From NCBI GenBank assembly GCA_037143735.1, contig JBAWYD010000097.1, forward strand, positions 1 to 8,240: a stretch of 8,240 nt of DNA, read 5' to 3'. Shown piece by piece: positions 1 through 6,255 of this stretch; within the stretch, counting starts at the first letter, position 1, and each line of letters opens with the position of its first letter. Below the pieces are notes generated by a model. It was not told the origin of the DNA. It made no database searches and saw nothing but the letters and a program-made list of their open reading frames with translations. The DNA comes from JAPLJQ01 sp037143735. Lineage in GTDB: Bacteria; Desulfobacterota; Syntrophia; Syntrophales; UBA2185. The translations under genes and the position numbers were made by a program.

Positions 1-2400
1 CACAACTGTCTGACCTGCGAGCAGAACGGGAATTGCGAATTACAGAATCTGGTTTACTGGCTGGGGATCGAGAAACCCCGGTTTGAAATCACACCGCCCG
101 GTTATTCCACCGAAAAAACCAACTCGATGATCCAGAGGGACATGAACAAATGTATCCTCTGCGGCCGGTGCGTCCGTGCATGCAACGAAATTCAGGTCAA
201 TGAAGTCCTGGATTTCTCCATGCGCAGTTTCCGCGCCAAGGTTGGGCCGGCTTTTGACAGGGATTACATCGACTCCGAATGTTTCTTCTGCGGAGAATGT
301 GTCGATTCCTGCCCCGTAGGCGCCCTGACCATGAAACAGGCAAGATTCCAGGGACGTCCCTGGGAACTCAAAAAGGTCCGCACAACCTGTACGTACTGCG
401 GCGTGGGTTGTCAGATGGATCTCAATATTCATAACGGGAAGATCATCAAGGTCACCGGTAATCGTGAATACGGCCAGCCCAATGAAGGAAGCCTCTGCGT
501 TAAGGGGAGGTTCGGTATGGACTTCGTTCATAGTCCCGACCGCCTGAAGACCCCCCTGATCCGTAAGGACGGGGAATTGAAAGAGGCAAGCTGGGACGAG
601 GCTTACAGCTATATTGCGGAAAAACTGTCGGCGATCAAGAAAGCAAACGGCCCTGACAGTATCGCGGGATTTTCCTCTGCCCGTGCGACAAACGAGGAAA
701 ATTATCTCTTCCAGAAATTTATGAGGGCGGTGATCGGAACGAACAATGTCGATCATTGCGCCCGTCTCTGACACTCTTCCACAGTGGCCGGTCTGGCCGC
801 TACCTTTGGAAGTGGTGCAATGACCAATTCCATCGATGAAATTGAATTTACCGACGCCATTTTGGCCATCGGTACCAACACGACGGAAAACCACCCCGTC
901 ATCGGCATGAAAATAAAAAGGGCCGTCCGTCAGCGTGGCGCCAAATTGATCGTCGCCGATCCGAGGGAGATCGATCTGGTGAAATACGCCACCATCTGGC
1001 TGCGCCAGAAGCCCGGCAGTGACGTGGCCCTGTTAAACGGCATGATGAACGTCATTATCTCTGAAGGCCTCTATGACAAGCAGTACGTGGAAACCCGTAC
1101 AGAGGGTTTCGAAGCCATGAAGAAGGTCGTGGAAAAATACACCCCCGAGTATGCTTCAAAGATCACAGGCGTACCGGCTGAGGATATCATAACGGCAGCC
1201 AGGATATACGCAGAGGCTAAGGCAGCCTCGATTCTCTATACCATGGGAATTACCCAGCACACGACCGGGGTTGACAACGTAAAATCCTGCGCCAATCTGG
1301 CCATGATCTGCGGAAATGTGGGCATTGAAGGGGGAGGCGTTAATCCTCTGAGAGGCCAGAACAACGTCCAGGGCGCCTGCGATATGGGAGCTCTGCCGGT
1401 TGTTTTCACAGGCTATCAGCCGGTCGTGAATGATGAAGCCCGGGCAAAGTTTGAGAAGGCGTGGGGTGTATCCCTTCCGCCCAAACCCGGTATCACCATT
1501 GTGGAAACCCTGAATGCGGCCCACGAAGGGAAGGTCAAGGCCCTGTATGTAATGGGTGAAAACCCCATGCTGTCCGATCCTGACCTGACGCATGCAGAAG
1601 AATCCCTGAAGCATCTCGACCTGCTGATCGTACAGGATATTCTTCTCACCGAAACGGCACAGCGCGCTCACGTCGTTCTGCCCGCTGCCTGCTTCGCCGA
1701 AAAGGATGGCACCTTCTCCAATACGGAACGAAGGGTGCAGCTTATCAGGAAGGCCGTTGAAGCGCCCGGCCAGGCCAAGGCCGACTGGGAAATCATCGCC
1801 GAGCTGTCCACAAAGATGGGCTATCCCATGAGCTATGCCAATCCGGAAGCTATCATGAAGGAAATCAATGTATTGACGCCGAGCTACGCCGGAATCACTT
1901 ACGACAGGCTTGAAAAAGGCGGTATTCAGTGGCCCTGCCCGAACGCAACCCATCCGGGAACCAAATTTCTTCATATGGACCGGTTCTCCAGAGGCCTGGG
2001 TCTCTTAAGCGCCATTGAATACAAACCACCCGCAGAAGTTCCCGATGCGGAATATCCCTTTGTGATGACCACAGGGCGTGTCCTGTATCAGTATCATACG
2101 GGCACCATGTCACGGCTGTCCCAGGGAATCATGGAAAGATGTCCGGAAAGCCTCGTTGAAATTAACCCCAAGGATGCGGACAAGTTAGGATTAACGGAAG
2201 GTCAGTTTGTGAAGGTTTCGTCCCGGCGAGGCGCCGTTCAGGCAAAATCCGAGGTAACGACGCGTGTGCCCGAAGGAACCATCTTCATGAATTTCCATTT
2301 CAGGGAAGCGGCCGTTAATTTACTGACCAACCCCGCCCTTGACCCGATCGCTAAAATTCCGGAATACAAGGTTTGCGCGGTAAAGGTAGCAGCGGTTTAA
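1..2400 (+). CDS. fdhA: Formate dehydrogenase catalytic (alpha) subunit, selenoprotein, 5'-truncated by the window edge
   Basis: Catalyses reversible oxidation of formate to CO2 at a Mo/W-bis-MGD centre, passing electrons along Fe-S clusters to partner subunits in the cytosol. The frame is open from base 1 to the TAA at 2398-2400 except for TGA at 769-771, read as Sec257 (numbered from the first visible codon). Visible in order: Cys3, Cys6 and Cys12 of the NuoG-type His/Cys cluster (its His would lie just outside); two ferredoxin 4Fe-4S motifs (Cys51/54/57/61 and 94/97/100/104); the 4Fe-4S motif of the molybdopterin domain (Cys130/133/137/166, then Lys168); the active site HCARL-Sec-His258; Arg451 in NPLRGQNNVQG, 194 residues after Sec, matching the Sec140-Arg333 spacing of E. 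coli FdhF; and a C-terminal molydopterin-binding domain from about residue 685. Roughly 90-100 N-terminal residues, including the [2Fe-2S] domain, are missing. This architecture usually pairs with NuoE/F-like or hydrogenase subunits, expected upstream. NAD(P), ferredoxin or hydrogenase coupling cannot be decided here. Confidence 0.96.
769..771 (+). other. Selenocysteine (UGA) recoding codon of formate dehydrogenase
   Basis: The TGA lies in frame between HCARL and HSSTVAGLAA, exactly where formate dehydrogenases carry the Mo/W-ligating Sec (or Cys). Homology continues on both sides without a frame change, so this is recoding rather than a stop or frameshift. Insertion requires SelA, SelB, SelC (tRNA-Sec) and SelD, which are not in this window. 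Confidence 0.95.
783..801 (+). promoter_or_regulatory. Bacterial SECIS hairpin for UGA recoding
   Basis: A seven-pair stem (783-789 with 795-801, including one G-U pair) closes a five-base GGTCT loop at 790-794. Eighteen bases separate the TGA from the loop. As I recall it, E. coli fdhF has the same GGUCU loop at the same distance, and this loop is recognised by SelB. The stem is coding sequence for the residues just after Sec, as usual in bacteria. Confidence 0.88.
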
Positions 2401-2414
2401 GGTCCTTAAAACTC

Positions 2415-2432
2415 CCGCGTCTTCCGACGCGG
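2415..2432 (+). other. GC-rich hairpin just after the fdhA stop codon
   Basis: A perfect seven-pair stem (2415-2421 with 2426-2432) with loop TTCC begins 15 bases after the fdhA stop. It is followed by TTAATTAT rather than a run of T, so it is not a canonical intrinsic terminator. It may stabilise the 3' end of the fdhA message. The structure is seen in the sequence; the role is inferred. Confidence 0.5.
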
Positions 2433-2454
2433 TTAATTATGAAAGATGAACAAC

Positions 2455-2480
2455 GGTGAGGGGCTTCGATGCCCCTCACC
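2455..2480 (+). other. Strong 10-bp hairpin in the fdhA-transporter gap
   Basis: A perfect ten-pair stem (2455-2464 with 2471-2480), almost all G-C, has the loop TTCGAT. No T-tract follows. It is the second of three consecutive hairpins after fdhA. It could block 3' exonucleases, act in factor-assisted termination, or be a copy of a dispersed REP-like element; one copy cannot distinguish these. Confidence 0.55.
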
Positions 2481-2487
2481 CCAAACC

Positions 2488-2531
2488 CCGCATATCACCT
2501 TGATGAAAAAGGTTGAGATGCGGATTTTTTT
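2488..2531 (+). terminator. Probable rho-independent terminator after fdhA
   Basis: The outer stem CCGCAT (2488-2493) pairs with ATGCGG (2518-2523). Across a small internal loop, the inner stem ACCTT (2497-2501) pairs with AAGGT (2509-2513), closing a seven-base loop. One A and then seven T (2525-2531) follow directly. The interrupted stem makes it weaker than a textbook terminator. It suggests that fdhA and the downstream transporter are at least partly separate transcription units. Confidence 0.55.
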
Positions 2532-2534
2532 AAA

Positions 2535-2575
2535 GCCGTCATTGTAAAAAGTGTTTACGGCGTCATTATAAAACG
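2535..2575 (+). promoter_or_regulatory. Possible promoter/operator of the OFA transporter gene
   Basis: TTGTAA (2542-2547) could be a -35 box, with ATTATA (2565-2570, 17-base spacer) or TATAAA (2567-2572, 19-base spacer) as the -10. The region also has the palindrome GTAAA-N5-TTTAC (2544-2558), the arms GCCGT (2535-2539) and ACGGC (2557-2561), and an imperfect direct repeat (CCGTCATTGTAAAA / GCGTCATTATAAAA). The start site would fall at the ribosome-binding site and give a very short leader, which weakens the call. No known regulator motif was matched. Confidence 0.27.
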
Positions 2576-2577
2576 AT

Positions 2578-2589
2578 GGAGGAATGAGG
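2578..2589 (+). promoter_or_regulatory. Ribosome-binding site of the OFA transporter gene
   Basis: GGAGG (2578-2582) lies 11 bases, and GAGG (2586-2589) 4 bases, before the ATG at 2594. Either can serve as a Shine-Dalgarno. Together they support the 2594 start, which places the first transmembrane helix about ten residues from the N-terminus, as usual in the family. Confidence 0.6.
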
Positions 2590-2593
2590 TATT

Positions 2594-3835
2594 ATGAGTA
2601 ATGAAAATTTAGAAAGTAAGAGATGGTTGATTGCAATCGCTGCAATCGTCATGCAGCTCTGCCTGGGAACGGTTTATGCCTGGTCAGTCTTTAAGAAACC
2701 TTTTATGACCGCACATGGCTGGGGGGAAACGGAAACCCAGGTCACGTTCATGATCTGCATCGGCATGATCGGTGTCTCCGCCGCCTTCGGCGGAACCCTG
2801 GTGGACAAAAAAGGTCCCAAGTTTGTCGCCACTATCGGTGGTGTTCTGTTCGGTATCGGAACGCTTCTTGCCGGTCTGGCCGATCAGATCGGAAGCATCT
2901 GGCTTCTGTACATCGGTTTCGGTTTCATCGCCGGTCTTGGCAACGGTTTCGGCTACATTACCCCCATTGCCACCCTGATCCGCTGGTTCCCTGACAAGCG
3001 TGGTCTGGTAACAGGTCTCGCCGTTATGGGTTTCGGCGGCGGCGCCTTTTTCATGGGCAAGATTGCTCCTCCTATGGTCATTTCCATGGGTGTGGCAAAT
3101 ACCTTTTACATCTGGGGCGTGATCTTCCTGGTGCTGGTCCCGTTAGCTGCCCAATTGTACAAGAACCCCCCGAAAGGCTGGCTCCCGGCTGGCTTCACTC
3201 CCAAGACAGCAGGCGGCGTCTCGGCGGCGGACTCGTTTACGTTTGACGAAGCTGTCAAGACTCCTCAGTGGTGGATGCTCTGGACAATGCTCTTCCTGAA
3301 CATTTCCGCCGGACTCGGACTGATCTCACAACTCTCCCCCATGGCCCAGGATGTCATCAAGAAAACCGATCCTTTGCTCACGGGAGCGGCGCTTGCCTTG
3401 GCAGGAGGATCGATCCTTGCCTACGCGTCCATCTTTAATGGTCTGGGACGTCTCTTATGGGCATGGACATCCGATGCTATTGGTAGAAAGAATGTGTTTA
3501 TCATCATGTTTATCACCCAGGCCATTCTTTACGTCCTGCTGCCCCAGATAGACAATCAGTTGCTCTTCACCGTCGCCGCATGCTATCTCCTGGCCTGTTA
3601 TGGCGGTGGATTCGCCACGATGCCCGCCTTTGCCGCCGATTCATTCGGCCCTGGCTATATCGGCAAGGTTTACGGAATTATGCTGACGGCATGGGGCGCC
3701 GCGGGTATTGTCGGACCTCTGGTTTTCGCTCAGATTAAGGGAATTGCTGTGTATGTTGCCGCAGCGCTTCTTATCGTCGGTTTCCTTATTGCGTTCAGCT
3801 ACAAGAGACCGGCAGGAAAAGCTGCCAAGGCTTAG
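2594..3835 (+). CDS. Major facilitator transporter, oxalate:formate antiporter (OFA/OxlT-like) family
   Basis: A 413-residue inner-membrane carrier with 12 hydrophobic segments. The first is WLIAIAAIVMQLCLGTVYAW and the last runs from about residue 382 to 402. It has a motif-A-like loop after helix 2 (GGTLVDKKGPK) and its counterpart after helix 8 (SDAIGRK). NGLGR (Arg286) in helix 8 resembles the site of OxlT Arg272, the substrate-binding arginine. The helix-11 stretch YGIMLTAWGAAG (from Tyr360) has no lysine where OxlT Lys355 is expected, so dianionic oxalate may not be the substrate. Formate or another monocarboxylate is plausible given the formate dehydrogenase gene 193 bases upstream. 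Family membership is recognised from sequence; substrate and direction are inferred. Length is normal and the gene looks intact. Confidence 0.88.
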   Translation: MSNENLESKRWLIAIAAIVMQLCLGTVYAWSVFKKPFMTAHGWGETETQVTFMICIGMIGVSAAFGGTLVDKKGPKFVATIGGVLFGIGTLLAGLADQIGSIWLLYIGFGFIAGLGNGFGYITPIATLIRWFPDKRGLVTGLAVMGFGGGAFFMGKIAPPMVISMGVANTFYIWGVIFLVLVPLAAQLYKNPPKGWLPAGFTPKTAGGVSAADSFTFDEAVKTPQWWMLWTMLFLNISAGLGLISQLSPMAQDVIKKTDPLLTGAALALAGGSILAYASIFNGLGRLLWAWTSDAIGRKNVFIIMFITQAILYVLLPQIDNQLLFTVAACYLLACYGGGFATMPAFAADSFGPGYIGKVYGIMLTAWGAAGIVGPLVFAQIKGIAVYVAAALLIVGFLIAFSYKRPAGKAAKA

Positions 3836-3869
3836 CAAAGATACAGGATTTTCGCGACATATTAACCCC

Positions 3870-3903
3870 AAAAAGCCCCCCTTCAGAGAAAGGGGGGCTT
3901 TTT
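3870..3903. terminator. Bidirectional intrinsic terminator between convergent genes
   Basis: A perfect 12-pair stem (3870-3881 with 3892-3903) contains six G-C pairs from C6/G6, flanked by A5 on one side and T5 on the other, with a ten-base loop. It reads as hairpin plus T-tract in both directions. It can end the transporter transcript on the plus strand and the four-gene operon on the minus strand, abutting the Nudix stop codon (3904-3906). Confidence 0.92.
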
Positions 3904-4902
3904 CTATTCTTCATATCCGCGGGTCATATAAAATGCCGCCCGGTCAAAGAATATGACGATCCTCCGATCGAGTTCAAGGGCCGTATAAATGTCAAGGGTT
4001 TTCTGCCACATCCCCTGAGAGAGGGCGAATTCCCATATGTGTTTCTTGATGAGACTGAGGGCGCTTAAAACTTCCCCCAGCTTGAACCCCTCCTTTTTTC
4101 GTTCTCTTCCTGTCTCCATGAAAAATTCGCGGATGTCGCTGTCACCGTAAAACCCTCCCAGCCATTTACCGAACTGGGAGAGGAGCCGGTGAATCCTTTT
4201 AAACAGACGCGCCTTATCAAAGTCATGGTAGTCCGGTGTTGAGCGGCCTGTCGTAACGTCGTGAACCCATAGATTGGCAATTTTCTCTGCGTTCTTTTCG
4301 ATAACGACTAAAAGTCTGTCGGAAAGGAGGTTTTCCCTTTCACCCCGGATCTTCATCTGCCCCGTGGAACGTGCAAAAGAGTCCACGATGGCCCAGTAAT
4401 CGGCCTTCCCTTTAATATAGGCATTGACAGCCCTCGTGTTGGAACTGAAGGCCAATTTGGGAATTTGTTCGACGGCGAAATATTTTACATCCGTCGTATC
4501 GCCGCCCGGCCCAAGGGTTCCCCCGATCTGTTCCACCTCAAAGGTGATAAAGAGAAGGTCGCCGTAAAAGTAATTTGTGCATGAGTCCACATCAATGAGG
4601 CTTAGAATATTTCCCTGTATGCCCGTTTCCTCATCGAGTTCCCGCAACGCCGCATCCTCGACACTTTCTCCGGCCTCCGCAAATCCAGTTGGCGGACACC
4701 ACAGTCCCCGGTAGGGGTTCTTACCCCGTTTAACGAGGAGAATTTTCCTCTCTAACACAATAATCGTTGACACAACGGGGAGGGGATTCTCATAAAAGAA
4801 GGTTTTGCAGCTCTGACAGAAGTCCCTCAGTATGTCATCTTCCGTCTTTTTTATAGTTTTAGCGCCGCAATAGGGACAAAATATCCTGGCTTTTTTTCTC
4901 AT
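3904..4902 (-). CDS. Zinc-ribbon Nudix hydrolase fused to an RsbRD-N-like C-terminal domain
   Basis: A 332-residue cytosolic protein in three parts. Residues 9-32 form a zinc ribbon (Cys9/12/29/32) followed by YENPLPVVS, as in the Nudix_N_2 family. The Nudix fold has a complete box at 73-95 (G-x5-E-x7-RELDEETGI), so hydrolysis of a nucleoside-diphosphate-linked substrate with a divalent metal is expected; the substrate is unknown. Residues about 190-332 are helical and end in FFDRAAFYMTRGYEE. They resemble the RsbRD N-terminal sensor domain (PF14361-like) common in Desulfobacterota signalling proteins; this match is from memory. The start is ATG at 4900-4902, overlapping the methyltransferase stop as ATGA, with AGG about 8 bases upstream. 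A longer in-frame start at 5025 would overlap that gene by about 127 bases and add residues before the zinc ribbon that look unrelated. It is the last gene of the operon. Confidence 0.85.
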   Translation of the reverse strand: MRKKARIFCPYCGAKTIKKTEDDILRDFCQSCKTFFYENPLPVVSTIIVLERKILLVKRGKNPYRGLWCPPTGFAEAGESVEDAALRELDEETGIQGNILSLIDVDSCTNYFYGDLLFITFEVEQIGGTLGPGGDTTDVKYFAVEQIPKLAFSSNTRAVNAYIKGKADYWAIVDSFARSTGQMKIRGERENLLSDRLLVVIEKNAEKIANLWVHDVTTGRSTPDYHDFDKARLFKRIHRLLSQFGKWLGGFYGDSDIREFFMETGRERKKEGFKLGEVLSALSLIKKHIWEFALSQGMWQKTLDIYTALELDRRIVIFFDRAAFYMTRGYEE

Positions 4903-5756
4903 CGCCGTACCTGACCATTTAAAGGTGACGAACAGATAAATATCCTGTCGTTCTTCGATATGGTAAATCCGTCCCGCAGAAAAGACGGTTGTTGAAATTG
5001 CATGGACAGGACTTGAACAACCCATTCCATTTCAACATTGGTTCCTGAAAGAAGAAAGGGGCTTTTAAAGGAAAGATATTCTAAGATCCGGGGACCGTCT
5101 TCGGGCCGGAAGACCAGAGAATTGCCATAGTCAACGGTTGTCACACGACCGAACCACGGCGTCAGCATCTCCATCCCGTTTTCCGACGAGAACTGGCTGA
5201 TGATCTTTTCAAGAGGAAGGCGTTCTTCTTTCAGTATATTGTTTTTTTTCAGGATGTCTTTTGTGACGGTTATCAGTTCCTTCATGTTATTTTTATCATG
5301 GGTAATGACGATAAAGATACCGTCGGGGGCCAATATCCGGGATATCTCCGCAATGGCGTCGGGAAAGAAGTAAAGGGCATAACTGCACAGGACAAGATCA
5401 AATGTTTGGCTTGTAAATTTCTTTATCAATGACGCGCCTGCGGAAAAAAATCTGCATTCGAGGCCGGTGTTTTTGCACGTATCAAGAAACGATTCTTCAT
5501 AACCTCCGATCACATCCACACCGGTTATAACCGCCAGGGGATGAACCCTTCCTTTCAATGCCTCGGTGAAAAATCCGAAACCGCAACCGAGATCAAGAAG
5601 GTTTCGGCATCCTCCGAGTTCAAGCCCATTGAGGGCGACTTCTCTCACATCATCACGGTTCGTAGAGTGCCTGCGGATCAGCCTCGCCATCGACCGGTGG
5701 GTGCGAACGTCAGTAAAGACTTTGATAACTTTTGATTTTTCTTCCTTGTCTGTCAT
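4899..5756 (-). CDS. Class I SAM-dependent methyltransferase, substrate unknown
   Basis: A 285-residue cytosolic protein with a Rossmann-type SAM-binding core. Motif I is LLDLGCGFGFF (residues 53-63), the acidic residue ending strand 2 is Asp81 in GVD, and the later strand with its following loop is FDLVLCSYALYFFPD (119-133), followed by ISRILAPDGIF. This resembles the Methyltransf_11/25 families. The C-terminal ~110 residues are less conserved in type and probably set specificity. No PPY, NPPY or other diagnostic acceptor motif is visible, so protein, lipid, small-molecule and RNA substrates remain open. It starts 15 bases after the small exported protein gene, with a weak GGA ribosome-binding site. 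It overlaps the Nudix gene by 4 bases, which suggests translational coupling and a shared job. Confidence 0.85.
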   Translation of the reverse strand: MTDKEEKSKVIKVFTDVRTHRSMARLIRRHSTNRDDVREVALNGLELGGCRNLLDLGCGFGFFTEALKGRVHPLAVITGVDVIGGYEESFLDTCKNTGLECRFFSAGASLIKKFTSQTFDLVLCSYALYFFPDAIAEISRILAPDGIFIVITHDKNNMKELITVTKDILKKNNILKEERLPLEKIISQFSSENGMEMLTPWFGRVTTVDYGNSLVFRPEDGPRILEYLSFKSPFLLSGTNVEMEWVVQVLSMQFQQPSFLRDGFTISKNDRIFICSSPLNGQVRR

Positions 5757-5771
5757 AACATTATTCCGGCA

Positions 5772-6239
5772 TTAAAACTCTATCCCCAGATTCAGCTGTG
5801 GTTCAAAAATCCTGCCAATGGATTCGAAGGTGTCCCGATACTGAAAATTAAGGAACATGGACGGGAGGGATTTGACGGCAATAAATTTACCGCTGCCGTT
5901 GTCAACTGGCTGATGTATGTCTATATTTCTCTGGTCCATGACAAGGCTGGATAAATATAGTTTGATTTTTCCATACTTGAATATACCAGAATTTTCGTCA
6001 CTTTTTAAATCCGGGCCACCACCCTCTTCTTTAAATACATCCCGGATTGAAGACAATTCATCTGTCGGCATTAACCCGATCCTTCCCGGCATAGCGGAGG
6101 GGACGTATAAAATAAGGTCGCTCCTTGTCTGAAACCGTTTCCAATCAAAGGCCATTCCAAAAGCTTGTTCCTGCAAGATGGTCATGGTCATCAGCAGGAT
6201 TACAAAAAATGTTACTTTCAGGCCATCACGTGTGTTCAT
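5772..6239 (-). CDS. Small exported protein of unknown function
   Basis: A 155-residue protein I do not recognise. The N-terminus has a signal-peptide shape: MNTRDGLK, a hydrophobic stretch to about residue 21, then EQAFG as a possible cleavage region, implying periplasmic or outer-membrane location. There is no lipobox cysteine. The mature part is mixed charged and hydrophobic. It ends FEPQLNLGIEF, a terminal Phe after alternating hydrophobic residues, which recalls the C-terminal signal of outer-membrane beta proteins, although about 130 residues is short for a barrel. The start is ATG at 6237-6239 with AGG 7 bases upstream and 16 bases after the amidase stop. It sits inside the operon, and cell-envelope context is all that suggests a role. 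It could also be the shortened remnant of a larger gene. Confidence 0.68.
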   Translation of the reverse strand: MNTRDGLKVTFFVILLMTMTILQEQAFGMAFDWKRFQTRSDLILYVPSAMPGRIGLMPTDELSSIRDVFKEEGGGPDLKSDENSGIFKYGKIKLYLSSLVMDQRNIDIHQPVDNGSGKFIAVKSLPSMFLNFQYRDTFESIGRIFEPQLNLGIEF

Positions 6240-6255
6240 TACCCAACCTGTTTTG

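Noticed and set aside
769..771. TGA as a true stop or pseudogene mutation in fdhA
   Set aside because: It falls exactly at the conserved Sec position, homology continues in the same frame, and a well-formed SECIS follows.
40..894. 284-codon open frame on the minus strand
   Set aside because: It lies wholly antisense to conserved fdhA coding sequence and its translation resembles no family. It is a codon-bias shadow.
1156..1974. 272-codon open frame on the minus strand
   Set aside because: Antisense to the molybdopterin domain of fdhA, with no recognisable domain or start signal.
784..2400. Separate gene starting at GTG 784
   Set aside because: The GTG encodes the Val of the conserved post-Sec segment and forms part of the SECIS stem; no ribosome-binding site precedes it.
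2455..2480. Strong hairpin as an intrinsic terminator
   Set aside because: No T-tract follows (CCAAACCCCG); the 2488-2531 structure fits better.
2584..2601. Five-codon mini-ORF overlapping the transporter start (MRYYE)
   Set aside because: The GGAGG is only one base from its ATG, too close for initiation. Its overlap with the start codon is likely chance.
3904..5025. Longer Nudix start at 5025 (373 residues)
   Set aside because: It would overlap the methyltransferase by about 127 bases. The extra N-terminus shows no Nudix-family character, and the ATGA-overlapping ATG at 4902 places the zinc ribbon at the N-terminus as expected.
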